Assembly: GCA_900544445.1 (NCBI GenBank)
Contig: UQVK01000090.1
Location: 1 to 15,962 of the forward strand
Length of the DNA: 15,962 nucleotides
Source of the DNA: an uncultured Lachnospiraceae bacterium
GTDB lineage: Bacteria; Bacillota; Clostridia; Lachnospirales; Lachnospiraceae
Reading direction: 5' to 3'
In this document: piece after piece, positions 1 through 5,842 of the stretch
Layout of the letters: every line of letters starts with the position of its first letter
Numbering within the stretch: the first letter of the stretch is position 1
Translations under genes and position numbers: made by a program
Notes under the pieces: model-generated
Told to the model about the DNA's origin: nothing
The model's database searches: none
What the model saw: only the letters and a program-made list of their open reading frames with translations

Positions 1-1
1 T

Positions 2-667
2 TCTTACCAAAAAGGAGTCATTTTCTTCCAAAGACACAAACTTTTTTACACTACCCTTGCGGCCCATCCAACCTCGATTGTTTTTGCCTTCTTAGGCTGT
101 CTTGTTCTGGTACCTGCCTACCCTTACAGCGTTATTTTTATGTTTGGCTGTTTCGCACCTTACCTCACGTTTTTGAACGCGCGGGAAACAAATGACGTCT
201 GGTACACGGCCGTTTTACCGGTAACAAAGCGGGAAAGCGTTCTGGGGAAATGCCTGTTTGTGGTTTTCATCCAGATGTTTCAGCTGTTTTTCTCTATCCC
301 GTTTACACTTTTACGAAATACTTTGAATATAGCGAACAACCCTGTAGGTTTAGACGCGACCGCTGCATGGTATGGTTTGGGATTTATCTTGTATGCGATA
401 TTCGATCTGGTATTCCTCACCACATATTATAAAGACGGTTACAAGGTTGGAAAATCGTTGATCCTCGCGGCAATTCCCATGGTTCTTCTCATGGCAGCAA
501 CAGAAGCCACTGCTCACATTCCGTCACTCGCTTGGATGGACAGTTACAAGCCAAAGCATCTGCTGATGCAGCTGCCGATTTTAATAGCCGGGATTGTCTG
601 CTATGGCGCATTGATTCCGTTGGCATATCGGATTTCCGCAAAACGTTTTGAAAAGGTTGATTTGTAA
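2..667 (+). CDS. ABC-2 type transporter permease (5' end not resolved)
   Basis: Membrane subunit of an ABC exporter of the ABC2_membrane_5-like type; such proteins normally work with a separate ATPase encoded next door, which would lie left of this window. The frame is open from base 2. Visible are a hydrophobic segment around the HPTS motif, the RETNDVWYT / LPVTKRESVLGK region typical of these permeases (the cytoplasmic loop after the second membrane segment), several later hydrophobic helices, and the C-terminus SAKRFEKVDL. Homologous proteins usually begin just before a KLFYKE-like motif; here KLFY is at about base 38. An SD-like AAGGAG sits at 12-17, but no in-frame ATG, GTG or TTG occurs before the ATG at 140, which would cut off the first membrane helix. 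The start may have been lost or lie upstream. The stretch is AT-richer than its neighbours and converges with the next gene 17 bp away. Family assignment is from recognised sequence pattern; substrate unknown. Confidence 0.82.
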   Translation, partial: SYQKGVIFFQRHKLFYTTLAAHPTSIVFAFLGCLVLVPAYPYSVIFMFGCFAPYLTFLNARETNDVWYTAVLPVTKRESVLGKCLFVVFIQMFQLFFSIPFTLLRNTLNIANNPVGLDATAAWYGLGFILYAIFDLVFLTTYYKDGYKVGKSLILAAIPMVLLMAATEATAHIPSLAWMDSYKPKHLLMQLPILIAGIVCYGALIPLAYRISAKRFEKVDL

Positions 668-684
668 AGTCGGTGTATCAGTAA

Positions 685-1095
685 TCAGGGGGCGTCAGCA
701 GGGAGTGCTTCCGATCCGCTTCCTGCCAGCTCCCGGCTCATCTCAAGCAGCGGAAAAATCCGTTCCTTTTTTACCGTTCCATCCAGCAGGATGGTAATCC
801 AGTGATTCTTGTTCATATGATACCCCGGCAGAATTCCACCCGCTTTTCCCTCCGCGCACAGGGCTCCGGCAAGCGCCAGATCACATTTCACATCGAGAAT
901 GTCCGTCTCCTCTTCTCCGGAAAGGCCGAGCCTGTTTCGCGGCACCCGGAGCAACACGGCGAACCATTTCCGGTTGTCCGGGCGTCGTAGAACGGCGTTG
1001 CCGGGAGAGGTCCGCCACAGGTATTCCGGCTTCACGCCGTACTGGCGGAAGGCATATTCCAGTATTTCATCGCGGAAAGAAACAGATGCGGTCAC
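685..1095 (-). CDS. MmcQ/YjbR family DNA-binding-like protein
   Basis: A 136-residue protein of the MmcQ/YjbR family, small proteins with a CyaY-like (double-wing) fold; members are often annotated as DNA-binding but have no firmly known function. Family hallmarks are present: PEYLW (residues 23-27), NAVLRR-DNRKWFA (33-46), the DILDVKCD block (65-72), and the characteristic YHMNKNHWITILLDG (92-106). The frame extends back to a GTG at 1119 that overlaps the ung stop, but a clear AAGGGAG stands about 7 nt before the GTG at 1095, so I chose that start; the protein then begins MTASVSFRDE and has normal length. It is the last gene of the hisH-hisF-ung operon and starts 20 nt after the ung stop codon. 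No terminator with a T-tract is visible in the 17 bp before the convergent permease gene. Confidence 0.9.
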   Translation of the reverse strand: MTASVSFRDEILEYAFRQYGVKPEYLWRTSPGNAVLRRPDNRKWFAVLLRVPRNRLGLSGEEETDILDVKCDLALAGALCAEGKAGGILPGYHMNKNHWITILLDGTVKKERIFPLLEMSRELAGSGSEALPADAP

Positions 1096-1115
1096 GCTTT
1101 TTTCTCCCTTCCATA

Positions 1116-1799
1116 TCACTGCTCAATATTTTCAATCTGCCAGTCGATGGGCTCCACCCCATTGGCCTTCAGGAAATCGTTCGCCTTGCTGAAATGCCTG
1201 CAGCCGAAGAAGCCGCGGGAGGCGGAGAAGGGACTCGGATGGGGAGCCGTCAGGATCAGATGCTTCGGATTGGTGAGCATGGGAACCTTGCTCTGTGCCG
1301 GACGTCCCCAGAGCATGTACACAATGGGGCGGTCCTGCCGGTTGACTGCGGCGATCACCGCGTCCGTGAACTGCTCCCAGCCCTTTCCCTGATGGGAATT
1401 TGCCTGATGGGCGCGTACCGTGAGCACAGTGTTTAAAAGCAGCACGCCCTGATCCGCCCACTTTTTGAGATAACCGTTATTGGGAATGTAACAGCCCAGG
1501 TCATCGTGAAGCTCCTGATAGATATTCTGCAGAGACGGAGGAATGTTTTTCTGCTCCGGCTTTACGGAAAAGCTCAGTCCATGTGCCTGATTCACGTTGT
1601 GATAAGGGTCCTGCCCCAGGATCACCACCTTCACCTGACTTAAGGGAGTAAAATGAAAAGCGTTGAAAATCTCATCCGCCGGCGGAAACACCACATGGGT
1701 GGAATACTCCTGTTTGATGAAATGAAAAAGCTGTGCATAGTAAGGCTTGCGGAACTCCCCGCTGATCTCCGTAAGCCAGTCGTTCTGTATCATTGCCAT
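1116..1799 (-). CDS. ung: Uracil-DNA glycosylase, family 1
   Basis: Removes uracil from DNA as the first step of base excision repair, in the cytoplasm. The 227-residue length is normal for family 1. The water-activating motif GQDPYH is at residues 62-67 (catalytic Asp64), the Gly-Asn uracil pocket region LLLNTVLTV is at about 120-128, and the DNA-intercalation loop HPSPFSA is at 187-193 with catalytic His187, the same numbering as the E. coli enzyme. Start: ATG at 1799 with AAGGA upstream; a second ATG two codons later is possible. It lies 28 nt after hisF and just before the mmcQ gene in the same orientation, so it is probably co-transcribed from the hisH promoter at 3271-3299. Nothing looks damaged. 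Confidence 0.98.
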   Translation of the reverse strand: MAMIQNDWLTEISGEFRKPYYAQLFHFIKQEYSTHVVFPPADEIFNAFHFTPLSQVKVVILGQDPYHNVNQAHGLSFSVKPEQKNIPPSLQNIYQELHDDLGCYIPNNGYLKKWADQGVLLLNTVLTVRAHQANSHQGKGWEQFTDAVIAAVNRQDRPIVYMLWGRPAQSKVPMLTNPKHLILTAPHPSPFSASRGFFGCRHFSKANDFLKANGVEPIDWQIENIEQ

Positions 1800-1827
1800 T
1801 TTTCTGAATTCCTTTTTCTTTGGTTTT

Positions 1828-2589
1828 TTACAGCCGCACGGATACTCCCCGTCCTCTCAGATATTCCTTCACTTCCCGGATGGTAAGTTCCTTATAATGG
1901 AACAGAGAAGCCGCGAGAGCCGCTTCCGCCCCGCCCTCCGTGAGCGCATCGTAGAAATGCTCCGGCGCCCCCGCTCCGCCGGAGGCGATCACCGGGATGG
2001 GGACCAGGCCGGACACCCGTTTTGTCAGTTCAATATCGTAACCGGCCTTCGTACCGTCGCAGTCCATACTGGTTAAAAGAATCTCTCCCGCTCCCAGCTG
2101 ATACACCTTTTCCACCCAGGAAAGCGCGTCGATTCCGGTATCGATCCTTCCGCCGTGCTTATAGATGTTCCAGCCGCTTCCGTCCGCGCGGCGCTTTGCG
2201 TCGATGGCTACCACCACGCACTGGCTTCCGAATTTATCCGCCGCTTCACAGATCAGCTCCGGCCGGTCGATGGCCGCAGAATTGACGGATATTTTATCCG
2301 CGCCTTCCCGCAGAAGCGCCCGGAAGTCCTCCACCGTGCGGATGCCGCCGCCCACCGTGAAGGGAATGAAAACCCGCTCCGCCACACGGCGCACCATATC
2401 CGCCACCGTTTTCCTGCCATCCGAGGATGCGGTGATATCCAGAAATACCAGTTCGTCCGCTCCCGCCTTATCATAGGCCGCGGCAATCTCCACGGGATCG
2501 CCCGCGTCCTGCAGATTCACAAAATTAACGCCTTTTACCACACGTCCGTTATTCACGTCCAGACAGGGAATGATTCGTTTCGTATACAT
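1828..2589 (-). CDS. hisF: Imidazole glycerol phosphate synthase, cyclase subunit
   Basis: HisF takes the ammonia released by HisH and PRFAR to make imidazole glycerol phosphate and AICAR, linking histidine and purine synthesis in the cytosol. The 253-residue (beta/alpha)8 barrel starts with the canonical [10 protein letters not shown]. The two catalytic aspartates are in place at D11 (PCLDV) and D130 (VVAIDAKR). Phosphate-binding stretches GGGIR (80-84) and the later [12 protein letters not shown] are visible. I chose the ATG at 2589 (preceded by GGGAGC about 8 nt away) rather than the ATG 19 codons upstream, because family members begin MxTKRIIPC. It follows hisH by 34 nt and precedes ung. 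No other histidine gene is in the window. Confidence 0.98.
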   Translation of the reverse strand: MYTKRIIPCLDVNNGRVVKGVNFVNLQDAGDPVEIAAAYDKAGADELVFLDITASSDGRKTVADMVRRVAERVFIPFTVGGGIRTVEDFRALLREGADKISVNSAAIDRPELICEAADKFGSQCVVVAIDAKRRADGSGWNIYKHGGRIDTGIDALSWVEKVYQLGAGEILLTSMDCDGTKAGYDIELTKRVSGLVPIPVIASGGAGAPEHFYDALTEGGAEAALAASLFHYKELTIREVKEYLRGRGVSVRL

Positions 2590-2623
2590 ATCTTTGCTCC
2601 CGCTGCCCGAAGGCCAGCTTCTT

Positions 2624-3229
2624 TTATATGGAAAGAAAATTTTCAAGAATCGTCAGCCCCGTTTCAGAGCTCTTCTCCGGATGGAACTGACAGGCGAACA
2701 GGTTCCCGCTCTCCACGGAGGCATGCACCAGCGTGCCGTACTCCGTCGTGGCCGTCACAATTCCCTCGTCCTGCGCCTTCAGATAATAGGAGTGAACAAA
2801 ATATACATAGGAATCCTCTGGTATACCGCGAAACAACCGTCCCGGATTGGGATATTTCAGAGAGTTCCAGCCAATATGAGGGACCTTCAGGCCGGGAAGC
2901 TCCGGCAGCCGGAGGATTTCTCCCTGCAGAAGACCCAGACCGGGCACTCCCGGACTCTCTTCACTTTTTTCAAACAAAAGCTGCAGTCCCAGGCAGATGC
3001 CAAGAAACGGAGTGCCCCGATCCGCCGCCTGACGGATCACCTCCACAAGCCCCATGGCATGGAGCCGCTTCATCGCGTCCCCGAAGGCTCCCACCCCCGG
3101 CAGGATCACCCGGTCTGCAGCAAGGATTTCTTCCGGCTCGGAAGTCACAGTGACTTCTTTTCCCAGATAGCGGACCGCCTTCTCCACGCTCCTGATATTT
3201 CCGGCATCATAGTCAATGATTGCTACCAT
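2624..3229 (-). CDS. hisH: Imidazole glycerol phosphate synthase, glutamine amidotransferase subunit
   Basis: HisH is the class I glutaminase that feeds ammonia through the HisF barrel. The 201-residue protein has the full catalytic triad: nucleophile Cys79 in [10 protein letters not shown], and His183 and Glu185 in FHPEKS. The oxyanion region PGVGAFGD (44-51) and the HisH-specific IGWN (119-122) and YFVHSYY (143-149) are also present. ATG at 3229 follows AAAGGA by about 9 nt. It is the first gene of the operon hisH-hisF-ung-mmcQ and has a convincing promoter 40-70 nt upstream. hisH directly before hisF is a known clostridial arrangement; pairing with DNA-repair genes rather than hisA/hisI is less usual. 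Confidence 0.98.
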   Translation of the reverse strand: MVAIIDYDAGNIRSVEKAVRYLGKEVTVTSEPEEILAADRVILPGVGAFGDAMKRLHAMGLVEVIRQAADRGTPFLGICLGLQLLFEKSEESPGVPGLGLLQGEILRLPELPGLKVPHIGWNSLKYPNPGRLFRGIPEDSYVYFVHSYYLKAQDEGIVTATTEYGTLVHASVESGNLFACQFHPEKSSETGLTILENFLSI

Positions 3230-3270
3230 CCGTGTATTCCTTTCTCTTTTCTACTTTATCTCGTTAACGC

Positions 3271-3299
3271 AGTATAGCACATCTACAGCCAGAACGCAA
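3271..3299 (-). promoter_or_regulatory. Sigma-A promoter for hisH operon
   Basis: On the minus strand a -35 TTGCGT (3294-3299) is separated by 17 nt from a -10 TATACT (3271-3276), which is preceded by TGC, giving an extended -10. The predicted start site is near 3264, about 35 nt before the hisH ATG. It lies in the gap between the sirtuin-like gene and hisH, so the his-ung-mmcQ operon has its own promoter. Confidence 0.75.
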
Positions 3300-3322
3300 G
3301 CTCCGCATTCTTCCGGCAGTTT

Positions 3323-4129
3323 TTACTCCAGCAGAAACTCCACCGGATCCGCCTGAATGGGCGTGCCTCTGTCCTTCAGCTCAGCCGTCATCTGATACAG
3401 CCTGCCGTGTACCCGGATCAATTCCGATTTCTGATTGAAAAAAGCCACCCGTTCAAAAGGAAAACGGATCACGGAAGGATATTCCATCCCGGCTCCCAGC
3501 TCCAGGATACAGAGCTTATGATTCAGCGTTCCCTGCAGCCATTTCTGGTATTTTTCCCACTGCGGAAGGTACCCCTCCTCCAGATAACCGGGCGTGGTGA
3601 TCTGATTGAAGGCAAGCAAATGGCCGCATACAGGACAACGGGGAAATTCCATTTCTGAAAGCGCCGCTCCCTGCCTCAGCTGTTCCAGCGGCTTTTCCCA
3701 GAGGGAAGAATCGAAGAAAATCTCCGCTTCCTGTCCGGCGGAAATTTCCCGAAGCGAAGGACACTGAGGATTCGCGCACTGAAGTTTCCGGAAACCGCCG
3801 CAGGGAGCCACAATCCTTCCTTCGTCCAGTCCTGCTCCAAATACGGCGTCATCCGTACAGAGCGTAACGACAAAACAGTTTTTCCCGGAAAGCAGAACTG
3901 CCAGCGCTTCATAGGCTTCTTTTTTCCGTTCATCCGGATGATCCTTCAGCCAGGCAAGCCGGAGATACTGCTCCAGAACATCCCTCTGTTCTCCCTCATG
4001 CGCCTGAGCCCGGAGCCGCACGTATCCTGCGTCCTGCTCCATCCCGTGAAACCTCTCCTCCAGCTCCTTTCCGATCCCCACAAGGACCATCTGCGCATCC
4101 GCGATTTTTTCCCGAATTTCCTCCGTCAT
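3323..4129 (-). CDS. Degenerate sirtuin (SIR2)-like zinc protein
   Basis: A 268-residue protein that I align to the SIR2 fold by pattern. The zinc ribbon is complete: C118/C123 and C165/C168 (CGH). The second half keeps the sirtuin-like run NQITTPGYLEEG, WEKYQKWLQGT, LGAGMEYPSVIRFPFE (211-226) and FFNQK. The catalytic half is altered. The N-terminal GAGxS NAD motif is replaced by VGIGKELEE (17-25), the segment matching TQNID reads TLCTD (89-93), and the position of the catalytic histidine (xxHG) reads APCGG, with Cys110. Deacylation in the usual way therefore looks unlikely; NAD or ADP-ribose binding is possible. A strong GGAGAGGAG precedes the ATG. It has its own promoter (4244-4272) and a roughly 107-nt leader. 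No macrodomain or lipoyl gene, the partners of SirTM-type sirtuins, is nearby. Similar proteins are, to my memory, found in Lachnospiraceae; function is unknown. Confidence 0.6.
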   Translation of the reverse strand: MTEEIREKIADAQMVLVGIGKELEERFHGMEQDAGYVRLRAQAHEGEQRDVLEQYLRLAWLKDHPDERKKEAYEALAVLLSGKNCFVVTLCTDDAVFGAGLDEGRIVAPCGGFRKLQCANPQCPSLREISAGQEAEIFFDSSLWEKPLEQLRQGAALSEMEFPRCPVCGHLLAFNQITTPGYLEEGYLPQWEKYQKWLQGTLNHKLCILELGAGMEYPSVIRFPFERVAFFNQKSELIRVHGRLYQMTAELKDRGTPIQADPVEFLLE

Positions 4130-4181
4130 CTGTACTCCTCTCCGTTTCCCGTATGGAAAATGAAATTCCTATTGAATGAAA

Positions 4182-4229
4182 ATCCGCTGCGGAAACGATC
4201 CCTCTTCAGGTCTCATCTCTGCAGCGGAT
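4182..4229 (-). promoter_or_regulatory. Leader hairpin before sirtuin-like gene
   Basis: Perfect 9-bp inverted repeat ATCCGCTGC (4182-4190) and GCAGCGGAT (4221-4229) with a 30-nt loop, inside the predicted 5' leader. On the transcript the 3' arm is followed by TTTCATT, so it could act as a weak attenuator or protect the leader. It does not match a riboswitch or T-box consensus that I recognise. Confidence 0.4.
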
Positions 4230-4243
4230 CATTGATCTGCTCC

Positions 4244-4272
4244 ATCATATCACAGGAATCCGGTTCCGGCAA
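4244..4272 (-). promoter_or_regulatory. Sigma-A promoter for sirtuin-like gene
   Basis: Minus strand: -35 TTGCCG (4267-4272), 17-nt spacer, -10 TATGAT (4244-4249). Predicted start near 4237, leaving a leader of about 107 nt before the ATG at 4129. The promoter sits between the Rpn gene and the sirtuin-like gene. Confidence 0.65.
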
Positions 4273-4321
4273 GAAATACCGGTTCTGCCGGCCTGTCGAT
4301 CCGGCCTGAAACGTAACTGTT

Positions 4322-4346
4322 CACCGGCAGGCCAGCGGGCAGCGGC
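4322..4346. repeat. 25-bp direct repeat, copy 1 (downstream of Rpn gene)
   Basis: A 25-bp sequence beginning CACCGGCAGGCCAGC and ending GGGCAGCGGC on the plus strand, identical to 5766-5790 and in the same orientation. Identity stops abruptly on both sides. This copy begins 14 nt beyond the Rpn stop codon. On the transcript its flanks CTGTT and AACAG can pair, giving an imperfect hairpin without a T-tract. Confidence 0.8.
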
Positions 4347-4359
4347 TAACAGCGGAATC

Positions 4360-5388
4360 CTATATGATGGACAGACATCCCTCTTCCTGTAAAAAGTGTT
4401 CCAGATATTCTGACGCCCCTTTTTCCGACATTCCAAAGTACTTTTCCAGCTTTCTCCCAATCTGCTTCCGGCTGCTTCCATTTTCCAGATTGTCCAGAAT
4501 CATCGCCCGAATTCCCTCTTCACGGCCTTCTTCTCTTCCTTCTTCTCTTCCTTCTTTTCTTCCTTTCTCCATCCCTTCCTCTACTCCGTCCATAAAAAAG
4601 CTGCTCATTTCCTCGTACATGTCATATTCCCCTTTCTCGTTCCGGTACTCCTCCGCATTCTCCAGAAGCTGCCTGTTGTCCGTCATTACCGCAATCGCCT
4701 CCAGCGTTTCTCTGTCCAGTTTTCGATAGGCCTCCTGCTCTCCAATAAACCTCCGCATTTCCCTGCGATCCTTCCGGAAGGGAAGAACCGCAAGCAGTTC
4801 TCTCAGCGAAGTCCGGAATGCTCCATAATCCATCGGCTCATCCGCCCGAATCAGAATCACCGGATAATCGCGGAATATTCTGCGGAAAGCATCCTCTTTT
4901 TCAAAGCTCATCATATCGCTCAGATACAGTGGTCCGTCCCAAGGTTCGATCCCATGGTACAGACATACGGTATAAACAGGGAACAGCCGATCCGTACTCC
5001 GTATCCGCCCCAGCCGCTCTGAAGCGTTCCGGTAATCCTCAGCCTTCTCATTCTTCTTCTGAATTGCCCTTGCCTGGCGCAGATATTCCTGTGTATCATA
5101 GTTCATGCAGCGAAGCGGCATTCCGTAATCCACCGTTTCCTGAGCTTCCAGTGCAACCAGCCGCAGGATGCTTCCTCCGTTTCTGACCCGCCGGATAATA
5201 TCACGAGTGCGGGCTCGATATTTTAGATTCCGCCCCTTCCCTTCCTTTTCGGTATAGTGCTCCGACGCATCCTCGAGCTGCCCCGGATCTACCGCCTGTA
5301 TGCCGCCGAACACAGCGCCGTTCATCAGATCGGCAAATCTGGCATTGTCCTCCAGATAACTCAGAATGGCCTCATTCTTTTCTCCCAT
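4360..5388 (-). CDS. Rpn family recombination-promoting nuclease / putative transposase (PD-(D/E)XK)
   Basis: A 342-residue member of the Rpn/YhgA-like (PDDEXK) family; characterised E. coli RpnA-type proteins are DNA endonucleases that raise RecA-independent recombination. The N-terminal nuclease core shows FADLMNGAVFGG (18-29), a conserved acidic residue in TRDIIRR (D63), and the catalytic strand LVALEAQETVDYGMPLR with E81-x-Q83, followed by RCMNYD. The middle contains PVYTVCLYHG (about 136-145), also typical. The C-terminal tail carries a charged EGRE repeat (about 275-293), encoded by 12-bp tandem repeats, and then a helical end. ATG at 5388 follows AAAGGGAG by about 10 nt, and a consensus promoter lies at 5528-5556. 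The gene and its promoter are bracketed by an exact 25-bp direct repeat. Specific role in this genome is unknown. Confidence 0.9.
   Translation of the reverse strand: MGEKNEAILSYLEDNARFADLMNGAVFGGIQAVDPGQLEDASEHYTEKEGKGRNLKYRARTRDIIRRVRNGGSILRLVALEAQETVDYGMPLRCMNYDTQEYLRQARAIQKKNEKAEDYRNASERLGRIRSTDRLFPVYTVCLYHGIEPWDGPLYLSDMMSFEKEDAFRRIFRDYPVILIRADEPMDYGAFRTSLRELLAVLPFRKDRREMRRFIGEQEAYRKLDRETLEAIAVMTDNRQLLENAEEYRNEKGEYDMYEEMSSFFMDGVEEGMEKGRKEGREEGREEGREEGIRAMILDNLENGSSRKQIGRKLEKYFGMSEKGASEYLEHFLQEEGCLSII
4527..4562. repeat. 12-bp tandem repeat inside the Rpn gene
   Basis: Three tandem copies of CTTCTTCTCTTC (third copy with one change) at 4527-4538, 4539-4550 and 4551-4562. On the coding strand they encode the EGRE repeat in the tail of the Rpn protein. 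The unit is a multiple of three, so copy-number changes would keep the frame. Confidence 0.85.
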
Positions 5389-5527
5389 TTTCTACAGTCT
5401 CCCTTTCCCGGCAGGCATGCAGAAGCTACCCCTGCCGTTTTCCTTTTTCTGTTTTCCAACCTCTGTGTAATACGGCAGACTCGCCAAAAGAATAACGCAG
5501 ATCGTCAGATATGTTGCTGATAAAATC

Positions 5528-5556
5528 ATCATAAACAAAAGGGGATGAAATGTCAA
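5528..5556 (-). promoter_or_regulatory. Consensus sigma-A promoter for Rpn gene
   Basis: Minus strand: perfect -35 TTGACA (5551-5556), 17-nt spacer, -10 TATGAT (5528-5533). Predicted start near 5521, giving a leader of about 130 nt before the ATG at 5388. No second gene is convincing in that leader. Confidence 0.8.
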
Positions 5557-5591
5557 TCGATTTTTCCTGACTTCCTGACGGATGTAGATCA

Positions 5592-5736
5592 ATCGTTACA
5601 GCTCAGCCTTCGGCAGCGCTGTAACGGCATCCTGCCATTCCAAGCGCTTCGCGCCTGGCCGGCCGGATGCTTCCAGCCGATCTGTTTTCGTACGGTCTGC
5701 GCAGTGCATGCGCAGACCTGTCTGAGTAGTAACGAT
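5592..5736. repeat. Inverted-repeat-bounded palindromic unit
   Basis: The left end ATCGTTACAGCTCAG (5592-5606) and the right end CTGAGTAGTAACGAT (5722-5736) are inverted repeats matching at 13 of 15 positions. The left end also forms its own hairpin, CGTTACAGC (5594-5602) with GCTGTAACG (5618-5626). The interior includes the hairpin at 5694-5718. This resembles a REP/MITE-like remnant of about 145 bp with no coding capacity. Other genomic copies cannot be tested here. Confidence 0.45.
5694..5718. repeat. Perfect 10-bp-arm hairpin
   Basis: GGTCTGCGCA (5694-5703), 5-nt loop, TGCGCAGACC (5709-5718). It lies about 125 bp beyond the GH2 stop codon. No T-tract follows on either strand, so a classic intrinsic terminator is not supported. 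Confidence 0.7.
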
Positions 5737-5765
5737 CAATCCGACGCCGATCAGCGGATGACCGA

Positions 5766-5790
5766 CACCGGCAGGCCAGCGGGCAGCGGC
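5766..5790. repeat. 25-bp direct repeat, copy 2 (upstream of Rpn gene)
   Basis: Identical over 25 bp to 4322-4346, same orientation, 1,444 bp apart. It lies 53 bp beyond the GH2 stop codon. The two copies enclose the Rpn gene, its promoter and the palindromic unit. Confidence 0.8.
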
Positions 5791-5842
5791 ATCTGACACT
5801 GCCGGAGCCACTGTCCGAATCCCGGACCGAGGCCAGGCGCTC

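Larger units (their letters stand above)
5557..5842. other. Gene-free, repeat-rich intergenic region
   Basis: About 285 bp between the Rpn promoter and the end of the GH2 gene with no credible coding sequence. It holds a hairpin at 5594-5626, a 15-bp imperfect inverted repeat pair (5592-5606 and 5722-5736), a perfect 10-bp-arm hairpin at 5694-5718, and copy 2 of a 25-bp direct repeat at 5766-5790. No T-tract terminator is seen after the GH2 stop codon; a small GTCCG/CGGAC stem within 5809-5827 lacks one. Confidence 0.7.

Noticed and set aside
2155..3153. 332-codon plus-strand open frame opposite hisF and hisH
   Set aside because: Both minus-strand genes are complete with catalytic residues; the antisense frame is a GC-rich shadow.
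4527..4562. Tandem repeat considered as a CRISPR-like array
   Set aside because: Units are 12 bp without spacers and encode a charged protein repeat.
5392..5592. 66-codon minus-strand frame with one hydrophobic segment just upstream of the Rpn gene
   Set aside because: The consensus promoter at 5528-5556 lies inside it, its start would be upstream of the transcript start, and it has no ribosome binding site.
5694..5718. Hairpin considered as terminator of the GH28-GH2 operon
   Set aside because: No T-tract on either side and more than 100 bp from the stop codon.
5596..5811. 71-codon minus-strand frame in the repeat-rich intergenic region
   Set aside because: Composed of palindromic repeats; no ribosome binding site or recognisable protein pattern.
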